A stretch of DNA of 64,000 bases from Sphingomonas canadensis. Its GTDB lineage: Bacteria > Pseudomonadota > Alphaproteobacteria > Sphingomonadales > Sphingomonadaceae. The stretch covers positions 248,001-312,000 of the forward strand of contig NZ_JAPDRA010000001.1 in NCBI RefSeq assembly GCF_026013525.1, written 5' to 3'. The position numbers and the translations under genes were made by a program. Under the pieces are notes generated by a model. It was not told where the DNA came from. It made no database searches and worked only from the letters and a program-made list of their open reading frames with translations. This document shows positions 17,269-26,145 of this stretch, piece by piece. Positions within the stretch are counted from its first letter, which is position 1, and every line of letters starts with the position of its first letter.

Positions 17269-18687
17269 TCAGGCGTCTTCGAGCGCGACCGCGTTGACGA
17301 TGTGCGCCTGGGTATATTCGTACAGCCCGGCCTCGCCCAGCTCGGCGCCCTGGCCGGACTGTTTCGATCCGCGGAACGGGATGTTCGCGTCGATCGCCAG
17401 ATACTGGTTCACCCACACGGTGCCGGTGTCGATCTGCTTCGCCACCGCAATCGCACGCTCGACATCCTTGCCCCACACCGTGCCGCCCAGGCCATATTCC
17501 GAATCATTGGCGCGGCGGATCACATCGTCGATGTCATTGTACTTCAGCACCGGCAGCACCGGGCCGAACTGCTCCTCGCGCACCAGCGGGGCATCGTCGT
17601 CCAGGTCGCGCACGATCGTCGGCGGGATGAAATAGCCGGGGCGATCGAGCGGAGCGCCCCCGGCAACCACCGTGCCGCGCTCGCGCGCGTCGTCCAGCAG
17701 CGCCTTCACCTTGTCGAACTGCATCTTGTTCTGGATCGGGCCGACGGTGGTGCCCTGCTTCGATCCGTCGTCGACCACCGCTTCCCTGGCCAGCGACGCC
17801 AGCTCGTCGACGAACTCGTCGTACAGCCCCTCGGGCACATAGGCGCGCTTGATCGCCACGCAGATCTGGCCCGCGTTGGTCATCGCGCCGCCATAGACCT
17901 TGCGCGCCACCACCCGCGGATCGACATCGTCGAGCACGATCGCGGCGTCGTTGCCGCCCAGTTCCAGCGTCACGCGCTTCACCGTGCCGGCGGCCGATGC
18001 CGCCACCTTCTTGCCGGTCGCGGTCGATCCGGTGAACGCCACCTTGGCGACGTCCGGATGCGCGGTCAGCTTCGCGCCCAGATCATTGGCGTCGGCGATC
18101 ACATTGAACACGCCGGGCGGCAGCATCTCCTGCACCATCTCGCCGAACAGCAGCGTGGTCAGCGGCGTGGTGGGCGCGGGCTTGGCGACCATCGTGTTGC
18201 CGGTAACCAGCGCCGGCCCCAGCTTGTTGGCGAGCAGGATGATCGGGAAGTTCCACGGCGTAATCGACGCCACCACGCCCAGCGGGGTGCGATGCTCGAA
18301 TACCTGGTTGCCGCCCTCGTCCTTCAGCACCTTGGGCGCGATCCGCATCGCGGCGAACGCCTTGAGCGTGAAATAGGCGCCCATCACCTCATAGGCGGCC
18401 TGATCGAGCGGCTTGCCCTGCTCGCTGGTGAGCAGGCTGGCGAACTCGCCGATCCGCTCGTGCAGCTTCTCCGCGATCGCATCGACCAGCGCCGCACGCT
18501 CCTCGACCGGCTTGGCCGCCCATGCCGGGAAGGCGCGCTTCGCCGCGGCCACCGCGCGATCCACCAACGCCTCGTCCGCGCGCGGACATTTGGCGAAGGG
18601 CTCGCCCGTCGCCGGGTTCACAACGTCAATCTGGCCGGCGCCCGCGACAAGCTCGCCGTCCACCAGCATCCGGTACTCTCGATCCAT
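17269..18687 (-). CDS. NAD(P)-dependent aldehyde dehydrogenase
   Basis: The 472-residue enzyme belongs to the ALDH superfamily and oxidises an aldehyde to an acid in the cytosol. Key motifs are ITPWNFPIILL (nucleotide loop), FTGSTATGKKV, the general base Glu in VTLELGGNDAA, and the nucleophile Cys in NAGQICVAIKR. The C-terminal end has the FGPVLPVLKYND and NIPFRGSKQSGQGAELGE blocks. It is closest in feel to the broad group of succinate-semialdehyde/lactaldehyde/betaine-aldehyde enzymes; the aldehyde is not identifiable. AAAGGAGAG precedes the ATG. It stands alone, convergent with yghU. Confidence 0.92.
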   Translation of the reverse strand: MDREYRMLVDGELVAGAGQIDVVNPATGEPFAKCPRADEALVDRAVAAAKRAFPAWAAKPVEERAALVDAIAEKLHERIGEFASLLTSEQGKPLDQAAYEVMGAYFTLKAFAAMRIAPKVLKDEGGNQVFEHRTPLGVVASITPWNFPIILLANKLGPALVTGNTMVAKPAPTTPLTTLLFGEMVQEMLPPGVFNVIADANDLGAKLTAHPDVAKVAFTGSTATGKKVAASAAGTVKRVTLELGGNDAAIVLDDVDPRVVARKVYGGAMTNAGQICVAIKRAYVPEGLYDEFVDELASLAREAVVDDGSKQGTTVGPIQNKMQFDKVKALLDDARERGTVVAGGAPLDRPGYFIPPTIVRDLDDDAPLVREEQFGPVLPVLKYNDIDDVIRRANDSEYGLGGTVWGKDVERAIAVAKQIDTGTVWVNQYLAIDANIPFRGSKQSGQGAELGEAGLYEYTQAHIVNAVALEDA

Positions 18688-18835
18688 CCTCGCTCTCCTT
18701 TGTCCCGCACCCTAACGAAAGTGACGGTCCGGTGGAACGCGCAATCGGCACATGGCTCCGATATCGTCCGGGAGGGCCTGCGCGTTCCGCGGTTCGCACT
18801 CGCCTTGCGCTGCGGCACGGGCTAGGCCGGGGCCG

Positions 18836-21286
18836 ATGGGGCAAGCAGCCGCGCTGGACAAATTGACCGCGGGCGCCGGTCTCTTCTGGAATCCGGGCGC
18901 GATCAGCTATCTGTCGCAGCTTCTGCTCGCGCTCATCCTGACCGGATATCTCGCGCGGCGGGTGCTGGAGGAACGGCGGCTGGGCCGCGCGTCCGGCCCC
19001 ACATTGCTGTTCGGCCTCACCATCGGCCTGCTGGTGCCGGCGCTGCTCGTATCGCTGCTCCACGCGATGGCGGGAGGGGGCTGGTCGAGCTACCTGATGC
19101 CGTGGCTGTCGCCGCGCTCGCCCGAGGTGCTGGCGATGCCCTGGGTACCGGTCTTCGGCGGCGGCGCGGCCGCCGCCTTCGTCCAGTTCGCCTATCGCTT
19201 TCCGCGCCGCCTGCCCGGAACGCAGCGCGAAAGCATGGTGGCGGGGGCGATCATGGCGGCGCTGGTGGTGCTGGAGCTCGCCATCGCGCTGCGCACCGGC
19301 GCCGCGGCGCTGGCGGGCGAGGCCTGGTTCCGGCCGGACTGGTTCGCCGGCTGGTTCAACGCCGGGATGGTGTGGGCGGCGGTGCTGTTCCTGCGCCAGT
19401 TGCTCCATGCGCAGCGCCCGCTGACCGGCGTGCCGGCCGGGCTTCCGGGGCGCGGACGGGCGGTGCTGCGCGCGATCACCGGCCCGGCGGCCAGCCGCGA
19501 GGCCACGGCGGCGCGCGGGCTGCTGGTCTTCGCGGCGTTGCCGGTGGCGCACACCAGCGCGCTGGTTCTCCAGCACGAAGGGCTGCTCGGCCAATATTCG
19601 ATGGACGTGCTGATCTGCTGGTCGGTGCTGGCGCAGCTTACCGGCTTTGCGCTGGTCTATCTCGGCTATCTGCCCGAACGATCCTCGTTCCAGTTCAAGC
19701 TGACCACGATCAGCGTCGCGTTGCTGCTGGCGGCGATGAACGGTGCCTGCTGGGCGATCGCGCCGGGCTATTTCTCCGCGTTCGAGCCGCCCGCCTCGCC
19801 CATGCCCGGCGACGCCTATCGCTACACGCCGGCCGGGCCGGACCGCTATGCCCCGGCCCGGATCGACCTCGCCTTCGCCCCGGAAGGCGGGGCCGCGATA
19901 GGCGGCGAGGGCGCGCGCGTGCCGCTGCCGTTCGCGCTCCCCTATTTCGGGCGCAGCTATCGCGCGGTCCATATCGGGGCGGACGGAACGATCGGGATGG
20001 AGCGCGTGCCGCACCCGATCGACGTGGTGTTCAGCTATGGCCGCCAGCCCGCCATCTATCCGGTGCTGGTCGCGATGCCGGCGCAGGGCGGCAGCGTGAC
20101 CGCGCGGGTCGAGCCCGGGCGGCTGGTGGTGACCCGGCGCGATCGCTGCCCACCGGGCGCGCAAGCCCCCTGCCTTGCCATTCAGACCGTGTTGCATTCC
20201 GACGGGCGGATCGATCTCGTCTATCAATCGGTGCCGCGCGGCCCCGGATACCAGTTGTTCGAGCCGCTGGCCGCGCCCTGGCTGTTCGGCTTCACCCCAG
20301 GATCGGCGGCGCCGGGCGCGGTGCCGCCGGGCGCCATGCTTTTCGACAATTACCGCGCCTTCATGGCCTATCTCGACCGGCTCTATGCTCCACTGGCCGG
20401 CTTCATGATCGGCGCGACGATCGCGGTGCTGCTGGGCATGCCGCTGCTGTTCCGCAGCTTCCTGGTGCGGCCGCTGGAGCGGCTGCTGCACGCGATGCGC
20501 CACTTCCGCGACGGCCAGCTAGACGCCCAGGCGCCGGTGACCTTCAACGACGAGATCGGCTATCTGACCGAAAGCTTCAACGCCATGGCCCGGTCGCAGC
20601 ACCAGATGGTGCATGGTCTGGAGGCGATGGTGGCCGAGCGCGTGGCGGAGGTGACCGATATCGCCGCGCGCAATGCCCAGCTCGAAGAGCGCAACCGCCT
20701 GTCCGCCGACCTGCACGATTCGGTCAGCCAGACGCTGTTCTCCGCCGCCCTGCTCGCCGATACGCTACCCGAGCAATGGCGCAGCGATCCCGATGCCTGC
20801 GCGGCGGCGGTGGACCGGATCCGCGACCTGCACCGCCACGCGCTGCACGAGATGCGCGACCTGCTGACCGAACTGCGCGCAGGCCAGGCGGGCGAACGGC
20901 CGCTGGACGAGCGGCTGACGGCGCAGGTTGCGGAGTTCGCGGCGGCGACCGGCCTGGCCGTTGCTGCCGATATCGCCGACGACGACAGCCTGCCGGCCGA
21001 GGTGCAGGCGGCGTTCGCCCGGGTTTCGCAGGAATGCCTGGTCAACGTCGCGCGCCACGCCCGCGCCGCAAGGCTCGATTTCGGGTTCGAGGCGATCGGC
21101 GGACAGGCGCTGCTGCGCATCGCCGACGATGGCCGCGGCTTCGATCCCGACGCGCATCACGCCGGTCATTTCGGGCTGGAGATCATGCGCCAGCGCGCCC
21201 AGCGCGCCGGAGCGGCGCTGGAGATCGCCAGCGCGCCTGGGCGGGGCACCGCGATCACGCTGATCTGGCCCGCCGCCGGGGCCTGA
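18836..21286 (+). CDS. Membrane histidine kinase 1 (NarL-type, HAMP, nidogen-like sensor domain)
   Basis: The 816-residue protein has about seven membrane spans in its first 320 residues, then a large extracytoplasmic beta-domain (about residues 340-520). That domain contains LPFALPYFGRSYRAVHIGADG and, later, a DGRIDLVYQ strand and a LFGFTPGS turn, reminiscent of nidogen-type domains. A last helix leads to HAMP (PLERLLHAMRHFRDGQ, DEIGYLTESFNAM). The HisKA_3 box is ERNRLSADLHDSVSQTL, with the phospho-His in LHDS, and HATPase_c ends the chain (IADDGRGFD, GRGTAITL). It is a paralogue of the kinase at 21406. No regulator gene follows it directly; the regulator at 23807 may serve both. Start chosen at 18836, after a GC-rich leader. 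Confidence 0.88.
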   Translation: MGQAAALDKLTAGAGLFWNPGAISYLSQLLLALILTGYLARRVLEERRLGRASGPTLLFGLTIGLLVPALLVSLLHAMAGGGWSSYLMPWLSPRSPEVLAMPWVPVFGGGAAAAFVQFAYRFPRRLPGTQRESMVAGAIMAALVVLELAIALRTGAAALAGEAWFRPDWFAGWFNAGMVWAAVLFLRQLLHAQRPLTGVPAGLPGRGRAVLRAITGPAASREATAARGLLVFAALPVAHTSALVLQHEGLLGQYSMDVLICWSVLAQLTGFALVYLGYLPERSSFQFKLTTISVALLLAAMNGACWAIAPGYFSAFEPPASPMPGDAYRYTPAGPDRYAPARIDLAFAPEGGAAIGGEGARVPLPFALPYFGRSYRAVHIGADGTIGMERVPHPIDVVFSYGRQPAIYPVLVAMPAQGGSVTARVEPGRLVVTRRDRCPPGAQAPCLAIQTVLHSDGRIDLVYQSVPRGPGYQLFEPLAAPWLFGFTPGSAAPGAVPPGAMLFDNYRAFMAYLDRLYAPLAGFMIGATIAVLLGMPLLFRSFLVRPLERLLHAMRHFRDGQLDAQAPVTFNDEIGYLTESFNAMARSQHQMVHGLEAMVAERVAEVTDIAARNAQLEERNRLSADLHDSVSQTLFSAALLADTLPEQWRSDPDACAAAVDRIRDLHRHALHEMRDLLTELRAGQAGERPLDERLTAQVAEFAAATGLAVAADIADDDSLPAEVQAAFARVSQECLVNVARHARAARLDFGFEAIGGQALLRIADDGRGFDPDAHHAGHFGLEIMRQRAQRAGAALEIASAPGRGTAITLIWPAAGA

Positions 21287-21315
21287 CCCCTCGACTGGCC
21301 GCCCGGCCAGCGGCG

Positions 21316-21338
21316 ACTGGACGTTCGTACAGGGCCGA
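21316..21338. promoter_or_regulatory. 23-nt motif, copy 1, upstream of kinase 2
   Basis: ACTGGACGTTCGTACAGGGCCGA lies about 70 bases before the start of kinase 2. A second copy, differing at two positions, lies at 24490-24512, after the response-regulator gene. In each case a CTGGC...GCCAG hairpin sequence is adjacent (before copy 1, after copy 2). It is a candidate binding site of the NarL-type regulator. Confidence 0.55.
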
Positions 21339-21405
21339 TTCGCGCGCGGGCGTGCGATAAGCCGGGATTGGAAGGGGCAGGCGCGCCGCCTCCCCGGGAA
21401 CGTGA

Positions 21406-23817
21406 ATGACCTGGCTGCTCTGGAATCCGCGGGCGATCAGCTATCTCGCCCAGCTCGTGCTCGTGCTGGCGGTCGCGGGATATCTGCTGCGCCGCAGCCT
21501 TGCCGAGCGCGGAACCGGCCGCTTGCCCGCCGCCCAGACGCTGATCTTCGCCACCGCGGTGCTGTTCGTGCCGGTGGTGGTGCTGTGGATGCTGCGCGTC
21601 GCGCTGGTCCCGGGGCTTCAGGCCTATGTCCTGCCATGGACCGCCCCTTTCTCGTCGATGACGCTCGCGGCGATGATCCAGCTTGCCTATCGCTTCCCCG
21701 CGCCGCTGGAGGGGGCGCGCATCGAGGCACGGCTGGCGCTGGCCGTCTCCGGCGCCTGCGTGGCGGGGGAGGCAGCGGTGGCGGTCTGGCGCTTCCGCGA
21801 CACGCTGGAGGGCGCGATCTGGTTCCGCCCCGCCTGGATGGACCTGGGGCTCGTCGGCGGCTTCGGCTGGATCGCGATCCTGCTGATCCGCCAGATCCTT
21901 CAGGCGACGCGCGGCGAGGCGGGCGGCGAGCGCGGCATCGCCCGGCGGCTGTTTTCGGGGGGCGGGCGCGATGGCGCGGCAGCGCGCGCCTATTTCCTGT
22001 TCGCGCTGCTGCCGCTGGCGCATGCCGGCGCGCTGATGGCGCACGGCATGGGGCTCACCAGCGTCCTGTTCACGGAGATCGCCGTGTGCTGGCTGTCGCT
22101 GGCCCAGATCGCGGGCTTCGCGCTGATCTATCTGAACCACCTGCCCGATCGCAGCTCGTTCCTGGTCAAGCTGTCCGGGGTCAGCATCACGGCGATCCTG
22201 GCGGTGATCTCCAGCCTCGCCTGGCTGATCGGGCCGGTCTATATCGAAGCGTACCAGAACCGCACCATGGTGGCGGAGCGCCAGGCCTATCGCTTCCATC
22301 CGGACGGGCAGGGCGGCTATTGGGCCGAGCGCGTCCCCTATCTCTACGATCACCGGCTGGGCGAGCGGATCGCGGGCGGACGGGCGGAGGTGCCGCTGCC
22401 CTTCGCCTTCCCCTTCTATGGCCGCAACCACAAGCGGATCTTCGTGCGCGAGGACGGGCTGACCGGCTTCGATCGGTTGCCGCTGTGGCGCGAGACCGCG
22501 CATCTTTATGGCCCGCAGCCGGCGATCTTTCCGCTGGCGGTGGAACTGGGCGGCAACAATGGCGAAGCGATCGCACCGGGCAGCGGCGTGTTCGTCAGCC
22601 GCTATGCGGACAAGGTGCTGATAAGCTGGCACGCGCTGCGGGAAACGGAGAACCCGGCGAACCGCTACAGCTTCCAGCTCGCGCTCTATCCGGACGGGGC
22701 GATCGAGTTCGCCTATGACAGGCTGCCCGCGCGGCCGCGCTACGACCTGTATCTGGCCAACGCCACCGCCTGGCTGATCGGCATCACCCCGGGCAGCAAC
22801 GCGGGGCCGGTGCAGCGGATCGATCTGCGCGGCGTTCCGCTGCACGGAGCGCCAGGCAGCGGGATGATGAGCGACTATTACCTCGATTTCCTGCGCTACC
22901 TCGATCGCATCTATGCGCCGATCGCCTGGTTCCTGCTGGCGGTGATCCCGCTGATCCTGCTGGGGCTGCCGGTGTTCCTGCGCGTCAACCTGGTGGTGCC
23001 GCTCAACCGGCTGCTGCGCGGGGTGGAGCGGTTCCGCCGCGGCAGCCTGGACGCGCGCGTGCCGGTCACCTTCGCCGACGAGATCGGCTATCTCACCTCC
23101 TCGTTCAACGACATGGCGTCGGAGCAGCACGCGCTGGTCAACACGCTGGAGGACCGCGTGACCGAGCGGACCGAGGAAGCTGCCGAGTTCGCCGCGCGCA
23201 ACGCCCGGCTGGAGGAGCGCAACCGCCTGTCCGGAGATCTGCACGATTCGGTCAGCCAGACGCTGTTCTCCGCCGCGATGGTGGCCGACAGCCTGCCCGA
23301 GCAATGGCAGCGCAGTCCGCAGGACGCCGAACGCGCGCTCGAACGGCTGAGCCAGCTCAACCGCCATGCGCTGGCCGAGATGCGGCTGCTGCTCACCGAG
23401 CTGCGCACCGGCACCGCCGAGCAACGGCCGCTGGGCGAGCTGATCGTCGCGCTGGCCCGCGCGTTCGAGGCAAACCAGGGCGTGGCGACGCAGGTGGAGA
23501 TCGTCGGCGATGCGAAGCTGCCCGGCGAGGTGCAGGCGATGTTCCACCGGATCGCGCAGGAAAGCCTGAACAACATCGCCAAGCACGCGGGCGCCCGCAA
23601 CGTGCGGGTGACGTTCGAGGGCTTGCCGGGACAGGCGCTGCTCGTCATTGGCGACGATGGCCGCGGATTCGATCCTGCCGCGGTCGTGGGCGATCATCTG
23701 GGGCTGCAGATCATGCGGGAACGCGCGCAGCGCATCGGCGCATCGCTGGAAATCGACGCGGCGCCCGGCCGCGGCACCATCATCACGCTGATATGGATGG
23801 CTTCCGATGAACGCTGA
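21406..23817 (+). CDS. Membrane histidine kinase 2 (paralogue of kinase 1)
   Basis: The 803-residue protein repeats the plan of kinase 1: about seven membrane helices, an extracytoplasmic domain with VPLPFAFPFYGRNHKRIFV, YSFQLALYPDGAIEFAY and WLIGITPGSN, another helix, HAMP (PLNRLLRGVERFRRGSL), HisKA_3 (ERNRLSGDLHDSVSQTL) and HATPase_c (IGDDGRGFD, GRGTIITL). The dimerisation segments of the two kinases are almost identical, the sensor parts are clearly diverged, so a tandem duplication is likely. The final codons overlap the response-regulator start by 11 bases, which pairs them. An ATG at 21406 begins directly with the first helix; a ribosome binding site is weak. Confidence 0.9.
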   Translation: MTWLLWNPRAISYLAQLVLVLAVAGYLLRRSLAERGTGRLPAAQTLIFATAVLFVPVVVLWMLRVALVPGLQAYVLPWTAPFSSMTLAAMIQLAYRFPAPLEGARIEARLALAVSGACVAGEAAVAVWRFRDTLEGAIWFRPAWMDLGLVGGFGWIAILLIRQILQATRGEAGGERGIARRLFSGGGRDGAAARAYFLFALLPLAHAGALMAHGMGLTSVLFTEIAVCWLSLAQIAGFALIYLNHLPDRSSFLVKLSGVSITAILAVISSLAWLIGPVYIEAYQNRTMVAERQAYRFHPDGQGGYWAERVPYLYDHRLGERIAGGRAEVPLPFAFPFYGRNHKRIFVREDGLTGFDRLPLWRETAHLYGPQPAIFPLAVELGGNNGEAIAPGSGVFVSRYADKVLISWHALRETENPANRYSFQLALYPDGAIEFAYDRLPARPRYDLYLANATAWLIGITPGSNAGPVQRIDLRGVPLHGAPGSGMMSDYYLDFLRYLDRIYAPIAWFLLAVIPLILLGLPVFLRVNLVVPLNRLLRGVERFRRGSLDARVPVTFADEIGYLTSSFNDMASEQHALVNTLEDRVTERTEEAAEFAARNARLEERNRLSGDLHDSVSQTLFSAAMVADSLPEQWQRSPQDAERALERLSQLNRHALAEMRLLLTELRTGTAEQRPLGELIVALARAFEANQGVATQVEIVGDAKLPGEVQAMFHRIAQESLNNIAKHAGARNVRVTFEGLPGQALLVIGDDGRGFDPAAVVGDHLGLQIMRERAQRIGASLEIDAAPGRGTIITLIWMASDER

Positions 23818-24460
23818 GCCGATCCGCATCCTGCTGGTGGACGATCACATGGTCGTGCGCGCGGGGCTTTCCCAGGTGATCGGCGCCATGCCCGGCTTCA
23901 CCGTCGTCGCCGAGGCGGAGAATGGCGAGGAGGCGCTGTTCCTGTGCCAGCGCCACCGGCCGCACGTTGTGCTGATGGACGTGCGCATGCAGGGCATGGG
24001 CGGCGTCGGCGCCACCGAGGCGCTGTGCCGCTATCACCCCGGCGTGCGCGTGATCGGGCTGAGCACCTTCGCGGACGGCGAGACGGTGGGCCAGATGCTT
24101 GCCGCCGGAGCCAGCGGCTTCCTGCCCAAGACGGTGTCCGCGGACGAGCTGGCCGACGCGATCCGCCGCGTCCACGCCGGCGAGACGGTGGTGGGCGCGG
24201 GTTGCGGCGCGCCGGAGACCGGCGCCCCGGTTCCCCCGGCGGGCGAAGGCGACATGACGCTGCGCGGCCAGCAGCGCCGCGTGCTCGCGCTGCTGACCAA
24301 GGGCTATACCAATGCGGAGATCGCGACCTATCTGGGCATCTCGCTGCCCACGGCGCGCTATCATGTCAGCGCGATCCTGCTGAAACTGGGCGTCTCCAAC
24401 CGCGCCGAGGCCGCCGCGCTGGCGGTGCGCAACGGCCTGGTCGCGGCATCGGATTTCTAG
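23807..24460 (+). CDS. NarL/FixJ-type response regulator
   Basis: This 217-residue regulator has a receiver domain (ILLVDDHMVVRAGL with the acidic pair; phospho-Asp in VVLMDVRMQGM; LPKTVSADELADAI with the conserved Lys), a short Pro/Gly linker with two Cys-containing turns, and a LuxR-type HTH (LRGQQRRVLALLTKGYTNAEIATYLGISLPTARYHVS). It overlaps kinase 2 and is presumably its partner, and perhaps also that of kinase 1. Its targets may be marked by the 23-nt motif at 21316 and 24490. Confidence 0.93.
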   Translation: MNAEPIRILLVDDHMVVRAGLSQVIGAMPGFTVVAEAENGEEALFLCQRHRPHVVLMDVRMQGMGGVGATEALCRYHPGVRVIGLSTFADGETVGQMLAAGASGFLPKTVSADELADAIRRVHAGETVVGAGCGAPETGAPVPPAGEGDMTLRGQQRRVLALLTKGYTNAEIATYLGISLPTARYHVSAILLKLGVSNRAEAAALAVRNGLVAASDF

Positions 24461-24489
24461 CACCGGCCGGGCCGCGGGGACGCCGCCAC

Positions 24490-24512
24490 ACTGGACATTC
24501 GTACAGGGGCGA
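24490..24512. promoter_or_regulatory. 23-nt motif, copy 2, upstream of the lipoprotein genes
   Basis: ACTGGACATTCGTACAGGGGCGA matches copy 1 (21316-21338) at 21 of 23 positions. It sits 30 bases after the response-regulator stop and about 220 bases before the first lipoprotein start. A CTGGC-TTCCC-GGCCAG hairpin sequence follows at once. The rest of the 24461-24735 gap shows no gene. Confidence 0.55.
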
Positions 24513-24735
24513 CTGGCTTCCCGGCCAGTTCCCGCGGAGCGCCCGCGGCCTATCCTGCCGCCATGCGCTGCGACCCAGAGCCGCGGGGACGCCCACGGAA
24601 GACGCCATCCTTGTTCGCTTCCGCCTACCGGTCCAGCGCGTCCGGCCGTGCCCTGGGGGGGAGCGCGGCCTGCGCCTGCGCCACCGCGCATGTTCTCCTG
24701 TCGCGAGCGCAGGCGCAGTGGCCGGGCCTTGCGCG

Positions 24736-25554
24736 ATGAGGCGCGATCCTTGCGGCCGCCCCGGCCAGGGTGCCCGGCAGGGGTTTCCGCTGGCCCTGGC
24801 CGCCGCGCTGCTCGCCGGCTGCTCGGGCGGCGGTGAACCCGGAGCCGGCAACAGCGCGGAGCCGCCCCGGACGCAGGCGCCCGCCCGGGCAGCCAACGTC
24901 ACCGCGCCCGGCGCCGGGCTTGCCTGCGAGCGGCTGCCGCTGACCGGCATCTGTGCCTCGCGCGCGGTGGATTATATGGAGTTCGCCGAGGGCAAGCGCC
25001 CGGCGGCGGCCGAGGGATGCCGCTGGGTTCCCCAGGAAACCGAGATGCCCGGCGGCGACGCGCTGCTCTATCTCGCCCTGCGCTGCGGCACCCGCACCGC
25101 GCAACTGGCCTATTCGGGGGACATCGAAACCTCGCAGCTCACCTATGAATCCTCCGCGTTCGGCGATCGGCGAGGCGAGGTGGCGGTCGTGCTCGCGGGC
25201 GCGGAGGAGGGCGATCCCGGCGTTGCGATCCTGGCGCTCGCCCGCTCGGCGATCCGCGATCGGGGCCAGGCGGCCGCCTGCACCGTGCGCAACGCGGGGG
25301 TGGAAGGCTGGCCGGCCGACGCCCTCGTCGTCGATCTCCGCCCCGGCGCCGTCCCGCCCCGGAGCAGCAGGGGATCGCGCAGGCCGTGCGGCCCCTATGG
25401 CGTGGATGCGGATTCGCCCGCGTTCTGGCGCGTGTTCCAGCACATTTCCTGGTTTTTCCGCCTCGGCCGCGGACACCCCGAGTTCGATCCTGGCTCCTTC
25501 ACCCTGCTCGCGCAGTTCGACACCGCGGGCGGCGACTGGGGCCAAGCGCAATAG
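24736..25554 (+). CDS. Lipoprotein of unknown function
   Basis: The 272-residue product begins with a basic, Gly-rich stretch, then a hydrophobic helix and a lipobox (LLAGCSGGG, Cys near residue 30). A Pro/Ala linker leads to a folded part with cysteines in AGLACERLPLTGICAS, EGCRW, LRCGT, AACTV and RPCGPYG. I recognise no named domain. The upstream frame is open far to the left but overlaps the response regulator, so it is a shadow. The N-terminal region is unusually rich in Arg for a signal peptide, so a later start is possible. It precedes a second lipoprotein by 35 bases and follows motif copy 2, suggesting it is part of the kinase system's regulon. Confidence 0.65.
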   Translation: MRRDPCGRPGQGARQGFPLALAAALLAGCSGGGEPGAGNSAEPPRTQAPARAANVTAPGAGLACERLPLTGICASRAVDYMEFAEGKRPAAAEGCRWVPQETEMPGGDALLYLALRCGTRTAQLAYSGDIETSQLTYESSAFGDRRGEVAVVLAGAEEGDPGVAILALARSAIRDRGQAAACTVRNAGVEGWPADALVVDLRPGAVPPRSSRGSRRPCGPYGVDADSPAFWRVFQHISWFFRLGRGHPEFDPGSFTLLAQFDTAGGDWGQAQ

Positions 25555-25589
25555 AGATACCCGGTCACGGGTTGTTTGAAGGAGGACGT

Positions 25590-26093
25590 ATGAAGTTTGG
25601 TTATGCAACTGCGACCGCGATGGCCGCAATCCTGGCGCTGAGCGCCTGTGGCGGCGGCGCCACCGGCGGCAACGCCAGCAACGCGACGGCGCCCGCCGGC
25701 AACGCCGCGGCTCCGGCCGCCCCGGCCGCCCAGCCCTCGGCCCCGGCCAGCGCCGCCCCGGCCGCTGCCGCGGCGCCCGTGGCCGGCGACGGCGAGGCCG
25801 TCCAGAAGATCGAAAGCTGCGTGCTGGAGACGCCGAAGGGCCATTACGACGGCCCGTGCGAGCGCGTGGAATGGGGCGGCCCCAGCTTCTCGATCCGCCG
25901 CGCAGGCAACCAGGCCTTCCTGGACGGCATCACCGAGGTGGTGGTCGAGGTAGACATCCCCGGCGAGAAGGCCGGCGGCTCCTATCGCCGCGGCGAAGGC
26001 GGCGATCTGGTCCCCACCGGCCCGCTCAGCTTCCGCGACGATTGCGCCTGCTGGGTCCGTCCGGACTTCCGCGTCGGCGCGCAGGCGATGTGA
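25590..26093 (+). CDS. Small lipoprotein with Ala/Pro-rich linker
   Basis: The 167-residue product has a classic lipoprotein signal (AAILALSACGGG; Cys at residue 20). An Ala/Pro linker of about 45 residues follows, then a compact domain with ESCVLETPKGHYDGPCERVEWGG and DDCACWVRP; four cysteines could pair. Its function is unknown. A GGAGGA ribosome binding site precedes the ATG. Being behind the other lipoprotein gene and a two-component system, it may be an envelope component controlled by that system. Confidence 0.78.
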   Translation: MKFGYATATAMAAILALSACGGGATGGNASNATAPAGNAAAPAAPAAQPSAPASAAPAAAAAPVAGDGEAVQKIESCVLETPKGHYDGPCERVEWGGPSFSIRRAGNQAFLDGITEVVVEVDIPGEKAGGSYRRGEGGDLVPTGPLSFRDDCACWVRPDFRVGAQAM

Positions 26094-26145
26094 CCGGCAC
26101 GGCGGCTGGCGGCGCATCCCGCGCGGCCGGCCGCCGGTTCAGGCG

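Noticed and set aside
21166-23829. 887-codon open frame on the minus strand
   Set aside because: It is antisense to kinase 2. Its translation is rich in Arg, Gln and His with no domain, as expected for high-GC shadows.
24648-24836. A small open frame between the response regulator and the first lipoprotein
   Set aside because: It has no ribosome binding site and overlaps the lipoprotein start in another frame.
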